DNA of 64,000 bases from Mycolicibacterium neoaurum (GCF_036946495.1 NZ_JAQIIX010000001.1:248001-312000), one strand, 5' to 3'. Shown: positions 25,519-34,537, counted from the stretch's first letter. Numbers and translations are program-made. Notes: generated from the sequence alone by a model not told the origin.

Positions 25519-26019
25519 ATGACGGTGGTCCTGGTTCTGCTGCTCGCGTTGTTGATCGGCGTGGTGGCCGGTCTGCGCGCACTCACGCCGCCCGCTGTCG
25601 TCGCCTGGGGTGGCATGCTCGGCTGGATCGCGCTCGACGGCACTTGGGCGCAGTGGCTGACTCATCCCATCACCGTCACGGTGCTGACCATCCTGCTTGT
25701 GGTCGAACTGGTCACCGATCAGCTGCCCGCCACACCGCCGCGCACGGTCGCCATGCAGTTCGCCGCGCGCCTGTTCACCGGTGCGTTCGCCGGCGCGGTG
25801 CTGGTCAGCGGCGTCATCGGTGATGCCTCCGCGGGCAACGTCGTCTCCGGTATCGGCGCAGGAATCATCGGCGCGGTGCTGGGCACCATGGGCGGTTACC
25901 AGGCCCGTAAGGCACTGGTCGAGCGCAGCGGCGGCAGAGACCTTCCCGTGGCCCTGGTCGAAGACGTGATCGCCGTGGTGGGCGGATTCGCGGTGGTCTA
26001 CTTCGCGTCGATGATCTGA
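25519..26019 (+). CDS. DUF4126 membrane protein (Rv2120c-like)
   Basis: A 166-residue protein with about four hydrophobic segments (N-terminal VVLVLLLALLIGVVAGL, a second at about 48, a glycine-rich GIGAGIIGAVLGTMGGY near 120, and a C-terminal VIAVVGGFAVVYF). The motif GLRALTPPAVVAW is characteristic of DUF4126. The ATG at 25519 follows GCGGAGG. It overlaps the next ATG by one base (TGATG). Function unknown. Confidence 0.82.
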   Translation: MTVVLVLLLALLIGVVAGLRALTPPAVVAWGGMLGWIALDGTWAQWLTHPITVTVLTILLVVELVTDQLPATPPRTVAMQFAARLFTGAFAGAVLVSGVIGDASAGNVVSGIGAGIIGAVLGTMGGYQARKALVERSGGRDLPVALVEDVIAVVGGFAVVYFASMI

Positions 26020-27395
26020 TGTCGAAGACAACGGAATTCGACGCCATCATCGTCGGTGCGGGGCAAGCCGGTCCGCCGCTGGCCGGGCGGCTCACCGACG
26101 CCGGCCAACGCGTCGCGGTGATCGAGCGCAAGCTGGTCGGCGGCACCTGCGTCAATTCTGGTTGTATCCCCACCAAGACCCTGGTAGCCAGTGCCCACGC
26201 TGCTCATACGGCCCGTCGCGCAGCGGATTTCGGCATCGACACCGGCTCCGTCACCGTCGATATGGCCAAGGTGAAGGCGCGCAAGGACGGCATCGTCGAG
26301 TCCGACCGCCGCGGGGTGGAATCCTGGATCGAGGGGATGCACGGCGCGACATTGCTACGCGGACACGCCCGTTTCGTCGATCCGCACACCATGGACGTCG
26401 ACGGCACGCTCATCAGCGCGGAGCGGATCTTCCTCAATGTGGGCGGGCGGGCCGTGGTGCCCGACCTGCCCGGCCTGTCCGCTATCGACTATCTGACGAA
26501 TGTCTCGATTCTGGAACTCGATATCGTCCCCGAACATCTGGTGGTCATCGGTGGCAGCTATATCGCGCTGGAGTTCGCGCAGATGTACCGCCGGTTCGGT
26601 GCGGCGGTCACCGTCGTCGAACGCGGACCGCGACTGACCTCTCGCGAGGACGAGGATGTATCCGCGGCCATCCGCGGCATCCTGGAGGCCGAGGGGATCG
26701 TGGTGCACACCGGCGCCGATGACATTCGGTTCGCCAAGTGCGTCAACGGCTTCGAGGTGACCCCGCGGGCGGGCGCCGATCCGATCGTAGGTAGCCACGC
26801 CTTGATTGCGGTGGGGCGGACACCCAATACCGACGACCTGGGGCTGGACAAGGCCGGGGTGCGCACCGACCACCGGGGCTACATCGAGGTCGACGACCAG
26901 CTGCGCACGTCCGTCGAACACATCTGGGCAATGGGGGATTGCAACGGCAAGGGCGCGTTCACCCACACCTCGTACAACGATTTCGAGATCGTCGCGGCCA
27001 ATCTGCTCGACGATGATCCCCGCCGGGTCAGTGACCGGGTACCGACCTACGCGCTCTACATCGACCCGCCGCTGGGCCGGGCCGGGATGACCGCCGACGA
27101 GGTGCTGCGCTCGGGCCGAAAGGCGCTGGTGGGTACGCGTCCGATGACACGGGTCGGCCGGGCGGTGGAGAAGGGTGAGACGCAGGGCTTCATGAAGGTG
27201 GTGGTGGACGCCGAGACCCACCAGATCCTCGGTGCCTCGATCCTCGGCGTCGGTGGTGACGAGGTGGTGCACGCGATCTTGGATGTCATGACCGCGAAAC
27301 TGCCCTACACCGCGATATCGCGGACCATGCACATCCATCCCACGGTCAGCGAGCTGATTCCGACGCTGTTGCAGGATCTCAGGCCGCTGACGTAG
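26019..27395 (+). CDS. Flavoprotein disulfide reductase (mercuric reductase-like)
   Basis: A 458-residue class I pyridine nucleotide-disulfide oxidoreductase. It has the FAD loop VGAGQAGPPLAG, redox-active CVNSGC (about residues 44-49) followed by IPTKT, NAD(P) loop VIGGSYIALEF (about 177), second FAD motif IWAMGDCNG, and the C-terminal HIHPTVSELIPTLL with the catalytic His. The N- and C-terminal metal-binding cysteines of true MerA are absent, so mercury reduction is unlikely; quinone or another disulfide substrate is more plausible. Coupled to the DUF4126 gene. Confidence 0.85.
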   Translation: MSKTTEFDAIIVGAGQAGPPLAGRLTDAGQRVAVIERKLVGGTCVNSGCIPTKTLVASAHAAHTARRAADFGIDTGSVTVDMAKVKARKDGIVESDRRGVESWIEGMHGATLLRGHARFVDPHTMDVDGTLISAERIFLNVGGRAVVPDLPGLSAIDYLTNVSILELDIVPEHLVVIGGSYIALEFAQMYRRFGAAVTVVERGPRLTSREDEDVSAAIRGILEAEGIVVHTGADDIRFAKCVNGFEVTPRAGADPIVGSHALIAVGRTPNTDDLGLDKAGVRTDHRGYIEVDDQLRTSVEHIWAMGDCNGKGAFTHTSYNDFEIVAANLLDDDPRRVSDRVPTYALYIDPPLGRAGMTADEVLRSGRKALVGTRPMTRVGRAVEKGETQGFMKVVVDAETHQILGASILGVGGDEVVHAILDVMTAKLPYTAISRTMHIHPTVSELIPTLLQDLRPLT

Positions 27396-27981
27396 CGGCG
27401 CGGCCCGCGGTGAGTTGCGCGGTCACCTGCGCGACGCGTGTGCCGAGGTGGGTGAAAGTGGCCAGATCGGCGGGATGCACCTCGTGGCGACCGGCGTCGA
27501 CATCGGTCTGTGCGCCGGCGCCCAACCAGAAGCCCAGCCGGTTGAGGTCGTGTTCGCTGCCCGCCGAACTGTTCCACCCCGGACCCAAACCGAGGTTGAC
27601 CCAATGCATGTGGTGCTGGGCGGCGAAGACGGACAGCGAGATCAACGCGGTCAGTTTGTCACCGCTCTTGGCGCCGGAGTTGGTGAACCCGGCGGCGACC
27701 TTGTCCCGCCAGGCCCCGGTCACGCAGCGCCGTCCGGTCTGCTCGGCGAATGCCTGGAAGCCGGCCGAGATGTTGCCCATGTAGGTGGGTGCGCCGAAGA
27801 TGATGGCGTCTGCGGTATCGAGGGTGGCCCATGCGCTGTCGGTCAGCTCACCGAGGTCGACCATGCCGACGTGTGCGCCCGCCGCGCGGACGCCGTCGGC
27901 GACGGCGCCGGCCAAGGTCGCGGTGTGGCCGAAGCCGGAGTGACAGGCCACCGCCACGGTGGGGGTGCTATCAGACATCAT
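27379..27981 (-). CDS. Flavodoxin/WrbA-type NAD(P)H-dependent oxidoreductase
   Basis: A 200-residue flavodoxin-fold protein: VAVACHSGFGHTATLA is the FMN phosphate loop, and FGAPTYMGNISAGFQ the second FMN loop. GGAGA precedes the tandem ATGs at 27981/27978. It is the last gene of an ArsR-controlled operon and overlaps the SRPBCC gene by about 11 nt. Its 3' end overlaps the convergent reductase gene by 17 nt. A quinone or nitro-compound reductase role is possible. Confidence 0.82.
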   Translation of the reverse strand: MMSDSTPTVAVACHSGFGHTATLAGAVADGVRAAGAHVGMVDLGELTDSAWATLDTADAIIFGAPTYMGNISAGFQAFAEQTGRRCVTGAWRDKVAAGFTNSGAKSGDKLTALISLSVFAAQHHMHWVNLGLGPGWNSSAGSEHDLNRLGFWLGAGAQTDVDAGRHEVHPADLATFTHLGTRVAQVTAQLTAGRAATSAA

Positions 27982-28486
27982 GGGTATCTCCTCCGTGGTA
28001 GATCGTTTGTGCCAGTTGGCGATAGCGGTGCCGCCAGGGCGGAAGCGGTGTTCCGTCCAGTAGTGCGGTGAGTCGGTCCAGGAACGCATGAGTGCCCGGC
28101 CGGAAGCCGCCTGCGTTGCGCACGCCGAGGCCGCGGTGGGTGAGAACCAAACGGGTGCCGGCGTTCTCGGGGTGCAGTTCGTAGCGCACATATCCCGGCT
28201 CGGCGATCCGCTGGTTCCATTCGTGCTCGAGCACGTGCGGTGGGTCCCAGACGGTGATCCGTCCGGTCATCCGCTTCGCGGCTTCGGGGTTCGGGGGATC
28301 GGTCGGAACCATGTCGATCTGTCCGCCGACGCGCGGTTCGATGACGGTGGGTCCCATCCACCGGGCGCGCTGCGCCGGTTCGGTGAGCGCCGCCCACACC
28401 GTGGCCGGCGGATGCGCCAGCCAGCGATCGAAACGCAGTGTGGCACGTTCTCCGTCGATGATCAGTTCGCCGGCGGTCTCGCTCAT
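27971..28486 (-). CDS. SRPBCC (AHSA1/START-like) domain protein
   Basis: A 171-residue protein of the AHSA1 family: WLAHPPATVWAALTEPAQRARWMGP at the N-terminus and VLEHEWN in the core are standard. The family binds hydrophobic ligands and is very often paired with an ArsR repressor, as here. ATG at 28486 overlaps the ArsR stop (ATGA). Ligand unknown. Confidence 0.85.
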   Translation of the reverse strand: MSETAGELIIDGERATLRFDRWLAHPPATVWAALTEPAQRARWMGPTVIEPRVGGQIDMVPTDPPNPEAAKRMTGRITVWDPPHVLEHEWNQRIAEPGYVRYELHPENAGTRLVLTHRGLGVRNAGGFRPGTHAFLDRLTALLDGTPLPPWRHRYRQLAQTIYHGGDTHDV

Positions 28487-28794
28487 ATCCGCTCCGGGTC
28501 GTCGAGGTGGCGCTCGAGGGCGTCGAGGTGGGCGGTCCAGAAGTGCCGGTATCGGTTCAGCCACTCGTCCATCGCCACCAGGCCGTCGGCGCGCAGGGCG
28601 TAGATCCGGCGCTGCGCGTCCGAGCGCACCTCGACGAGGCCGACCTCGCGCAGCACCCGCAGATGGCGCGACACCGTCGGCTGGGTCAGTTCGGGCAGGC
28701 TGGCGACCAGCTCGCCCGCCGAGCGCTCACCGTCGCGCAGAACATCCAGCAATACGCGCCGGCTGGGCTCGGCGACCGCCTCGAAGACATCCAC
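28483..28794 (-). CDS. ArsR-family transcriptional repressor
   Basis: A 103-residue winged-helix repressor with AEPSRRVLLDVLRDG, the recognition helix TQPTVSRHLRVLREVGLV and the wing RSDAQRRIYAL. The usual metal-binding cysteine box (ELCVCDL) is absent, so it belongs to the non-metal subgroup that accompanies SRPBCC genes. GTG start at 28794. A palindromic operator sits nine bases upstream, which suggests autoregulation of the three-gene operon. Confidence 0.88.
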   Translation of the reverse strand: MDVFEAVAEPSRRVLLDVLRDGERSAGELVASLPELTQPTVSRHLRVLREVGLVEVRSDAQRRIYALRADGLVAMDEWLNRYRHFWTAHLDALERHLDDPERI

Positions 28795-28802
28795 GCCAGC
28801 GA

Positions 28803-28833
28803 GTATTGCATCTCATCTATATAGATGCAATAC
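28803..28833 (-). promoter_or_regulatory. Palindromic ArsR operator/promoter
   Basis: Perfect 11-bp inverted repeat GTATTGCATCT (28803-28813) and AGATGCAATAC (28823-28833) with a 9-bp spacer containing a second palindrome ATCTATATAGAT. The region is strikingly AT-rich for this genome and fills most of the 54-bp gap upstream of arsR, so it must overlap the promoter. Confidence 0.75.
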
Positions 28834-28848
28834 AATATTTATAACGGC

Positions 28849-29667
28849 TCAGCGGGTTCGCTGGACCAGCAGGGTTTGCGCCGAGGTACCGATGAAGCCG
28901 TCCCGGTCGTAGATCTCGGCCGTCGTCACCCCGATACCGTCCGGGCCGATGGAACCTCGGGCGCGCAGACCGAAATCCGTTCCGCGCGGGACCCGGTGCA
29001 AATGCACGGCGGTGTCGGTATTCATGAAGACGAAGCGGGTCGGGTCCAATGCGGCGCCGATGCCGTTGGCCGAATCGACCACCTGGGCCAGCCGCTGCAG
29101 CGGGGTCGTCGGCTCATCGTCGACCAGCGGGACCAACGGACTCATCCAGGCCTCCGCGGCCGCGCCCGGTGTGGTGGCCTGGCTGCGCCAACTGACCGTC
29201 TCCAGATATCCCGGGGCGCCCATCCAGCCGTGCGGATTGTCCACTGCCGCACCCTCGGTCAGCGGCGGGTACCGGTCGGTGCGGACGTCGGCGGTGTCAC
29301 TGGTGGCCAGCAGCCACGCACTGACGCGGGCCACCGGGCGCTCCGGCGCATCGGTGGTGCTCATCTCCGCCACGGCCAGGGTGATGCGCGCGCCCGGCCG
29401 CTGCACCCAGGCCCGCACCTGCACGGGGGCCACCGGGACGGCGCCGAGGATATCGAGCAGCAGACGCCCCACCCGCAGCTGCGGCCGGTCGAGGTACAGC
29501 TCCTCGATGGCTTTGGTCAGCAGTGCCAGCGGCGGTGAGCCGTGCTGGATGGCGGCATCCCAGTTGCTCGCCGTACCGATCGTCGATTCGAACAGCTGGA
29601 TCGCGCCGTCGGATCCGAGCCGCCGATAGTGCGGGGTGCGCGGTCCGACGCTGTGCGACGCGGTCAT
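28849..29667 (-). CDS. TesB-like acyl-CoA thioesterase
   Basis: A 272-residue protein with two hotdog halves: the first with LLTKAIEELYLDRPQLRVGRLLLDILG and ARITLAVAEMS, the second with VFMNTDTAVHLHRVPRG and DGIGVTTAEIYDRDGFIGTSAQTLLV. This is the thioesterase superfamily common in mycobacteria for lipid and CoA turnover. The ATG at 29667 overlaps the stop of the RecB-like gene (ATGA), so the pair is coupled. Confidence 0.85.
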   Translation of the reverse strand: MTASHSVGPRTPHYRRLGSDGAIQLFESTIGTASNWDAAIQHGSPPLALLTKAIEELYLDRPQLRVGRLLLDILGAVPVAPVQVRAWVQRPGARITLAVAEMSTTDAPERPVARVSAWLLATSDTADVRTDRYPPLTEGAAVDNPHGWMGAPGYLETVSWRSQATTPGAAAEAWMSPLVPLVDDEPTTPLQRLAQVVDSANGIGAALDPTRFVFMNTDTAVHLHRVPRGTDFGLRARGSIGPDGIGVTTAEIYDRDGFIGTSAQTLLVQRTR

Positions 29668-30509
29668 TCGGCCGGCGCCTCCGGCCAGCCCGGGTAGGGC
29701 GGCGGCGTGCCGCCGAACTCGGGGCACAGCGCCCGGTGTGCGCACCAGTCGCACAGCTTGGACCGCTTGGCCCGGAAATCGCCTGTGCTACCGGCGGATT
29801 GGATGGCACGCCAGATCGCGGTCAGGGTTCGCTCGAACCGCACCAACTCATCGGGATCGGGGGAGTAGTCCAGCAGCTGACCGTCGGCGAGGTAGATCAG
29901 CCGCAACCGGGCAGGCAGCACGCCGCGGGACCGCCACAGCGCCACCGCGTAGAACTTCATCTGGAACAGCGCCTTGGCCTCGGCCAGCGCCCACAGCTCC
30001 GACGGAGCCCTCCCGGTCTTGTAATCGACCACGCGCATCTCGCCGGTGGCCGCGATGTCGATGCGGTCGACGAAGCCGCGCAGCAGGGTGCCGTCCTCAA
30101 GCTCGACCTCGACCCGTTGCTCGCAACTGTGCGGATCGAACCGGGTGGGGTCCTCCAGCCGGTAGTACCCGGACAGCAACTTGCGGGCGTCGCGCACCAA
30201 CTCTGCCCGTAGGTCCGCGTCGAGGGCGCGGCCGAGTTGCTCGTTCTCGGCGGCGACGCGGTCGAGCGCGGTGTCGACGAGGGTCAGCGCGGTGTCGTGG
30301 CCGCGTTGCGCGGCGGGCAACGCATAGAGATCTTCCAGCGCGGCGTGCACCACCGACCCGCGCAGCTGCGCCGGGGACACCGGCTCGGGCAGCCGATCGA
30401 TGGCCCGGAAGCGGTACAGCAATGGGCACTGCTTGAAATCACCGGCCCGGGACGGGGACAGGGCGGGGCGCCGACCGGTTACCGGTCCGGTTGTGGTGGC
30501 GACGCTCAT
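29664..30509 (-). CDS. RecB-family PD-(D/E)XK nuclease with probable Fe-S cluster (Rv2119-like)
   Basis: A 281-residue nuclease-like protein. GSVVHAALEDL (about residue 51), VDRIDI and VVDYKTG (about 162), and QMKFYAVAL form the nuclease core. One Cys near the N-terminus (KQCP, about residue 28) and CDWCAHRALC near the C-terminus can hold an AddB/Cas4-type [4Fe-4S] cluster. The M. tuberculosis equivalent is Rv2119. It is divergent from trmI across an 84-bp gap. Confidence 0.88.
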   Translation of the reverse strand: MSVATTTGPVTGRRPALSPSRAGDFKQCPLLYRFRAIDRLPEPVSPAQLRGSVVHAALEDLYALPAAQRGHDTALTLVDTALDRVAAENEQLGRALDADLRAELVRDARKLLSGYYRLEDPTRFDPHSCEQRVEVELEDGTLLRGFVDRIDIAATGEMRVVDYKTGRAPSELWALAEAKALFQMKFYAVALWRSRGVLPARLRLIYLADGQLLDYSPDPDELVRFERTLTAIWRAIQSAGSTGDFRAKRSKLCDWCAHRALCPEFGGTPPPYPGWPEAPAE

Positions 30510-30593
30510 GGCCCGAGCCTATGCCCGGGCCCCGACAATTCCTCGGCAATCCCGGCGTGGTCGGCCTGCGCGCGTCTGGCAGGCTAGGGCCCC

Positions 30594-31451
30594 GTGGCAA
30601 TCACTGGTCCGTTCGTCGTCGGCGATCGCGTGCAACTCACCGACGCCAAGGGGCGGCACTACACGATGGTGCTCGCCCCTGGCGCGGAGTTCCACACCCA
30701 CCGCGGCGCGATCCCGCACGACGGGGTGATCGGCCTGCCGGAGGGGAGCGTCGTCAAGTCCACCAACGGCGATCCCTTCCTCGTGCTGCGCCCGCTGTTG
30801 ATCGACTATGTGCTGTCCATGCCGCGCGGCGCGCAGGTCATCTATCCCAAGGACGCCGCCCAGATCGTCCACGAGGGCGACATCTTCCCCGGGGCGCGGG
30901 TGCTGGAGGCCGGTGCCGGCTCGGGGGCGCTGACGTGTTCGCTGCTGCGGGCCGTCGGTCCGAGCGGGCAGGTCATCTCCTACGAGGTGCGCGACGATCA
31001 CGCCGTGCACGCCATCCGGAATGTCGAGACGTTCTTCGGCGAGCGGCCGGCCAACTGGGATCTGCGCATCGCAGACCTCAACCAGTACCCGGTGGGTGCG
31101 GACGGACAAGCCGGGCTCGAGCGGGAGGTCGACCGGGTGGTGCTGGACATGCTCGCACCCTGGGAGGTGCTCGACACGGTGGCCGGCGCGCTGGTGGCCG
31201 GCGGGGTTCTGATCGTCTACGTCGCCACCGTGACGCAGCTGTCCCGCACGGTGGAGGCGCTGCGCGAACAGCAGTGCTGGACCGAGCCACGGTCATGGGA
31301 GACCATGCAGCGGGGTTGGAACGTCGTCGGCCTCGCGGTGCGTCCCCAGCACAACATGCGTGGGCACACCGCTTTCCTGATCTCCGCGCGCAAGCTCGCG
31401 CCGGGAACCATCACCCCGACGCTGCTCAAGCGGCGTAAGCAACAGGTCTGA
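30594..31451 (+). CDS. trmI: tRNA (adenine-58-N1)-methyltransferase
   Basis: Methylates A58 in the T-loop of tRNAs, acting as a homotetramer. The 285 residues have an N-terminal beta-barrel domain (GPFVVGDRVQLTDAKGR), YPKDAAQIV, and the SAM loop VLEAGAGSGALTCSLL (about 101), followed by DMLAPWE. GTG start. It corresponds to Rv2118c. Its stop is only 15 nt from the convergent lppK-like gene. Confidence 0.95.
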   Translation: MAITGPFVVGDRVQLTDAKGRHYTMVLAPGAEFHTHRGAIPHDGVIGLPEGSVVKSTNGDPFLVLRPLLIDYVLSMPRGAQVIYPKDAAQIVHEGDIFPGARVLEAGAGSGALTCSLLRAVGPSGQVISYEVRDDHAVHAIRNVETFFGERPANWDLRIADLNQYPVGADGQAGLEREVDRVVLDMLAPWEVLDTVAGALVAGGVLIVYVATVTQLSRTVEALREQQCWTEPRSWETMQRGWNVVGLAVRPQHNMRGHTAFLISARKLAPGTITPTLLKRRKQQV

Positions 31452-31466
31452 CGCCTCCGCGCGGAA

Positions 31467-32051
31467 TCAGCGCGGCGGTGTCGGTGGGGCCGGTGGAAGC
31501 GGGTTCTGCGCCTGCAACTCGAGCAGCTGATCGGCGGTGTCCCTGGTCAACTGCCAAGCACCGTCGTTAAGCGTGAACTGCATCGGGAAGGTGAACGGTG
31601 CGGCACCGGGAATCGGATTGGCCGGCGCGACCGTCACGGTGGCCACGACATCACCGGCATCCGCCGCACCCGAGCCAGTGCGCTCCGCCCACATCAGATC
31701 GGCCGCCTGAAAGGTCAGCGGAGCCAGACCGGCATCGACGGTGGCCTTGGCGAAACGATCGAGGGCCGCGGCGTCTTCGGGTGTGGCGAATTGCACCAGC
31801 GGCACTTTCTGCGCGCCAGGAATAGAAGGATCGGCGAGCTTTCCCAGTACCTCGGTGAGCGCTTCCGGTGCCGGCAGCGCAGCGGCGGGCGGCGGCAAGG
31901 GCACCGCGGATGTCGTGGCCGAGCCGGGCGCCGTGGCGGGTACGTCCGGGCTGGGCTCGGCGGCGCATCCGGACAGCAAGAGCGCCGCCACCGAGGTGAC
32001 GGCGCCCAATGCCTGCGTGGTGATGAGGGGGAGGCCCCCGATGCGGCGCAT
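31467..32051 (-). CDS. lppK: LppK-like lipoprotein of the MTB12 family
   Basis: A 194-residue lipoprotein: signal segment with lipobox LLSGC (Cys about residue 29), Pro/Ala linker, then one compact domain. That domain (EALTEVLGKLADPSIPGAQK, APLTFQAADL, GAWQLTRDTADQLLEL) aligns by eye with the upstream MTB12-like protein, so the two are tandem paralogues, one lipid-anchored and one secreted. It corresponds to Rv2116. Ten nt separate the two genes, so an operon is likely. Confidence 0.82.
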   Translation of the reverse strand: MRRIGGLPLITTQALGAVTSVAALLLSGCAAEPSPDVPATAPGSATTSAVPLPPPAAALPAPEALTEVLGKLADPSIPGAQKVPLVQFATPEDAAALDRFAKATVDAGLAPLTFQAADLMWAERTGSGAADAGDVVATVTVAPANPIPGAAPFTFPMQFTLNDGAWQLTRDTADQLLELQAQNPLPPAPPTPPR

Positions 32052-32061
32052 TGCCGTCCGG

Positions 32062-32556
32062 TCAGCCGGCCGCCGAGAGCAGCGACAGCGCGGACTGCTT
32101 GGTGACCTGCCAGCCGGTGGGGCTGGGTCCTGCGATGAACGTCACCGGCTGGGTGGCGGTGCCGCCGGTGGCCGCGGTCGCGGTGACGTTGGCGGTGGCG
32201 ACGGGACCGTTGACGTCGATATCGACGACATTGAAGGTCAGTGGGAACTTGCCCTCACGCGCGGCGTTGTTGTAGGCACGGTCGGCCGCGATGGACTCGA
32301 AACGTCCGACGCCACCCTGGATGTAGGGCGCCTTTCCGGCGAACGATCCGGGGCTGGCGAGCGCGGTGAGCGTTTGCGTCAACGGCGCGGCCAGATCGGG
32401 TGCGGGCGCCTGTGGCAGCGGGGTATCCCACACCACGGGCGCGATTGCCGGTGCGTTGCTCGCTGCCACCGACGACACGCCCGCAGCGGCAGCGGTGACC
32501 AGACCGGCAGCTGCGGCACTAGTTACTACGCCGGTCACTAGGGTTTTGATGAGCAC
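32062..32556 (-). CDS. Secreted MTB12 (CFP-2)-like antigen
   Basis: A 164-residue exported protein resembling M. tuberculosis Mtb12. The N-terminal helix (TLVTGVVTSAAAAGLVTAAAAG) is a Sec signal or anchor. The domain shows TQTLTALASPGSFAGK, GKFPLTFNVVDIDV and a terminal GWQVTKQSALSLLSAAG. GTG at 32556 is preceded by GAAAGGA at ideal spacing; a TTG further upstream is less likely. Family function unknown, but the proteins are prominent culture-filtrate antigens. Confidence 0.82.
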   Translation of the reverse strand: MLIKTLVTGVVTSAAAAGLVTAAAAGVSSVAASNAPAIAPVVWDTPLPQAPAPDLAAPLTQTLTALASPGSFAGKAPYIQGGVGRFESIAADRAYNNAAREGKFPLTFNVVDIDVNGPVATANVTATAATGGTATQPVTFIAGPSPTGWQVTKQSALSLLSAAG

Positions 32557-32701
32557 AGTGGTCCTTTCCAACGGGCCAAGTATTCAGTGAGGTTAACAGC
32601 GTTGCTGGTGTGTCGAATTCCTAGACCGCACACAAAGGCTGAATCGCCGGTAGCGTTGAAGTTGTTACTGCGCCAACATTCGGTGCGGGAGGGAGCGCAA
32701 C

Positions 32702-34516
32702 ATGACTGATTCCGAGCGTTCGGGCTTGTCCGCCGAGGATGCCGCCGAACTGGAGAGGTTGCGCCGCGAAGCTGCGGCACTTCGTGAACAACTCGAGCAG
32801 ACGGTGGGAGCGGGTAGCGGCTTGCGCAGCGCCCGTGACATCCAGCAGCTCGAGGCGCGCATCGATTCGTTGGCTGCGCGCAACGCGAAGCTGATGGACA
32901 CCCTCAAGGAGGCGCGTCAGCAGCTGCTCGCGCTGCGCGAGGAGGTCGATCGCCTAGGTCAGCCGCCCAGCGGGTACGGGGTGTTGTTGGCCACACATGA
33001 CGACGAGACCGTCGATGTGTTCACCTCCGGTCGCAAGATGCGGCTGACGCTGTCGCCCAATATCGAGGTCGCCGGCCTGAAACAGGGCCAGACCGTTCGG
33101 TTGAACGAGGCGTTGACGGTGGTGGAGGCCGGCACCTTCGAGGCGGTCGGCGAGATCAGCACCCTGCGCGAGATCCTGGACGACGGTCACCGCGCCCTCG
33201 TCGTCGGCCATGCCGACGAGGAGCGGATCGTGTGGCTGGCCGAGCCGCTGATCGCCGCCGAGTTCCTGCCCGAGGGCGTCCAGGTGGACGAGAGTGCGGA
33301 CCTCGACGGAGAGCAGACGCGCAAGCTGCGCCCGGGGGACTCGCTGCTGGTCGACACGAAGGCCGGCTACGCCTTCGAGCGCATCCCCAAGGCCGAGGTG
33401 GAGGATCTGGTCCTGGAGGAGGTGCCCGATGTCAGCTACGGCGATATCGGTGGCCTCACCCGCCAGATCGAGCAGATCCGCGATGCCGTCGAGCTGCCCT
33501 TCCTGCACAAGGATCTCTACCGCGAGTACGCGCTGCGGCCGCCCAAGGGTGTGTTGCTCTACGGCCCGCCAGGGTGCGGCAAGACGCTGATCGCCAAGGC
33601 CGTCGCCAATTCGTTGGCCAAGAAGATGGCCGAACTGCGTGGCGAGGAGTCCCGCGAGGCCAAGAGTTACTTCCTCAACATCAAAGGGCCGGAGCTGCTC
33701 AACAAGTTCGTCGGTGAGACCGAGCGGCATATCCGGTTGATCTTCCAGCGGGCCCGCGAGAAGGCCTCCGAGGGCACCCCGGTGATCGTGTTCTTCGACG
33801 AGATGGACTCGATCTTCCGGACCCGTGGCACCGGTGTGAGTTCGGACGTGGAGACCACGGTCGTTCCTCAGCTGCTCTCGGAGATCGACGGGGTCGAGGG
33901 CCTGGAGAACGTCATCGTCATCGGCGCGTCCAACCGTGAGGACATGATCGACCCGGCCATCCTGCGGCCCGGCCGTCTCGACGTGAAGATCAAGATCGAA
34001 CGGCCCGATGCCGAAGCGGCGCAGGACATCTTCAGCAAGTACCTCACCGAGGATCTGCCGGTCAACTCCGATGACCTCGACGAGTTCGGCGGCGACCGCG
34101 CGCTGACCATCAAGTCGATGATCGAGAAGGTCGTCGACCGGATGTACGCCGAGATCGACGACAACCGATTCCTGGAGGTCACCTACGCCAACGGTGACAA
34201 AGAAGTCATGTACTTCAAGGACTTCAACTCCGGCGCCATGATCCAGAACGTCGTGGATCGCGCCAAGAAGTACGCGATCAAGTCGGTGCTGGAGACGGGG
34301 TCGAAGGGTCTGCGAATCCAGCACCTGCTCGACTCGATCGTCGACGAGTTCGCCGAGAACGAGGATCTGCCCAACACCACGAATCCGGACGACTGGGCCA
34401 GGATCTCGGGGAAGAAGGGCGAGCGCATCGTCTACATCCGCACGCTCGTCACCGGCAAGAGTTCGTCGGCAAGTCGCGCCATCGATACCGAGTCGAATCT
34501 GGGTCAGTACCTGTAG
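32702..34516 (+). CDS. mpa: Mycobacterial proteasome ATPase Mpa (ARC)
   Basis: The hexameric AAA+ unfoldase that recognises Pup and feeds pupylated proteins to the 20S core. The 604 residues contain the coiled coil (about 20-88) that binds Pup, two OB folds (about 90-225), the AAA domain with Walker A GPPGCGKT (about 296) and Walker B VIVFFDEMDS, sensor region GASNRED, and the C-terminal QYL that docks into the proteasome alpha ring. It corresponds to Rv2115c. Confidence 0.97.
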   Translation: MTDSERSGLSAEDAAELERLRREAAALREQLEQTVGAGSGLRSARDIQQLEARIDSLAARNAKLMDTLKEARQQLLALREEVDRLGQPPSGYGVLLATHDDETVDVFTSGRKMRLTLSPNIEVAGLKQGQTVRLNEALTVVEAGTFEAVGEISTLREILDDGHRALVVGHADEERIVWLAEPLIAAEFLPEGVQVDESADLDGEQTRKLRPGDSLLVDTKAGYAFERIPKAEVEDLVLEEVPDVSYGDIGGLTRQIEQIRDAVELPFLHKDLYREYALRPPKGVLLYGPPGCGKTLIAKAVANSLAKKMAELRGEESREAKSYFLNIKGPELLNKFVGETERHIRLIFQRAREKASEGTPVIVFFDEMDSIFRTRGTGVSSDVETTVVPQLLSEIDGVEGLENVIVIGASNREDMIDPAILRPGRLDVKIKIERPDAEAAQDIFSKYLTEDLPVNSDDLDEFGGDRALTIKSMIEKVVDRMYAEIDDNRFLEVTYANGDKEVMYFKDFNSGAMIQNVVDRAKKYAIKSVLETGSKGLRIQHLLDSIVDEFAENEDLPNTTNPDDWARISGKKGERIVYIRTLVTGKSSSASRAIDTESNLGQYL

Positions 34517-34537
34517 ATCGCGGCTTGGGATCCTGCG

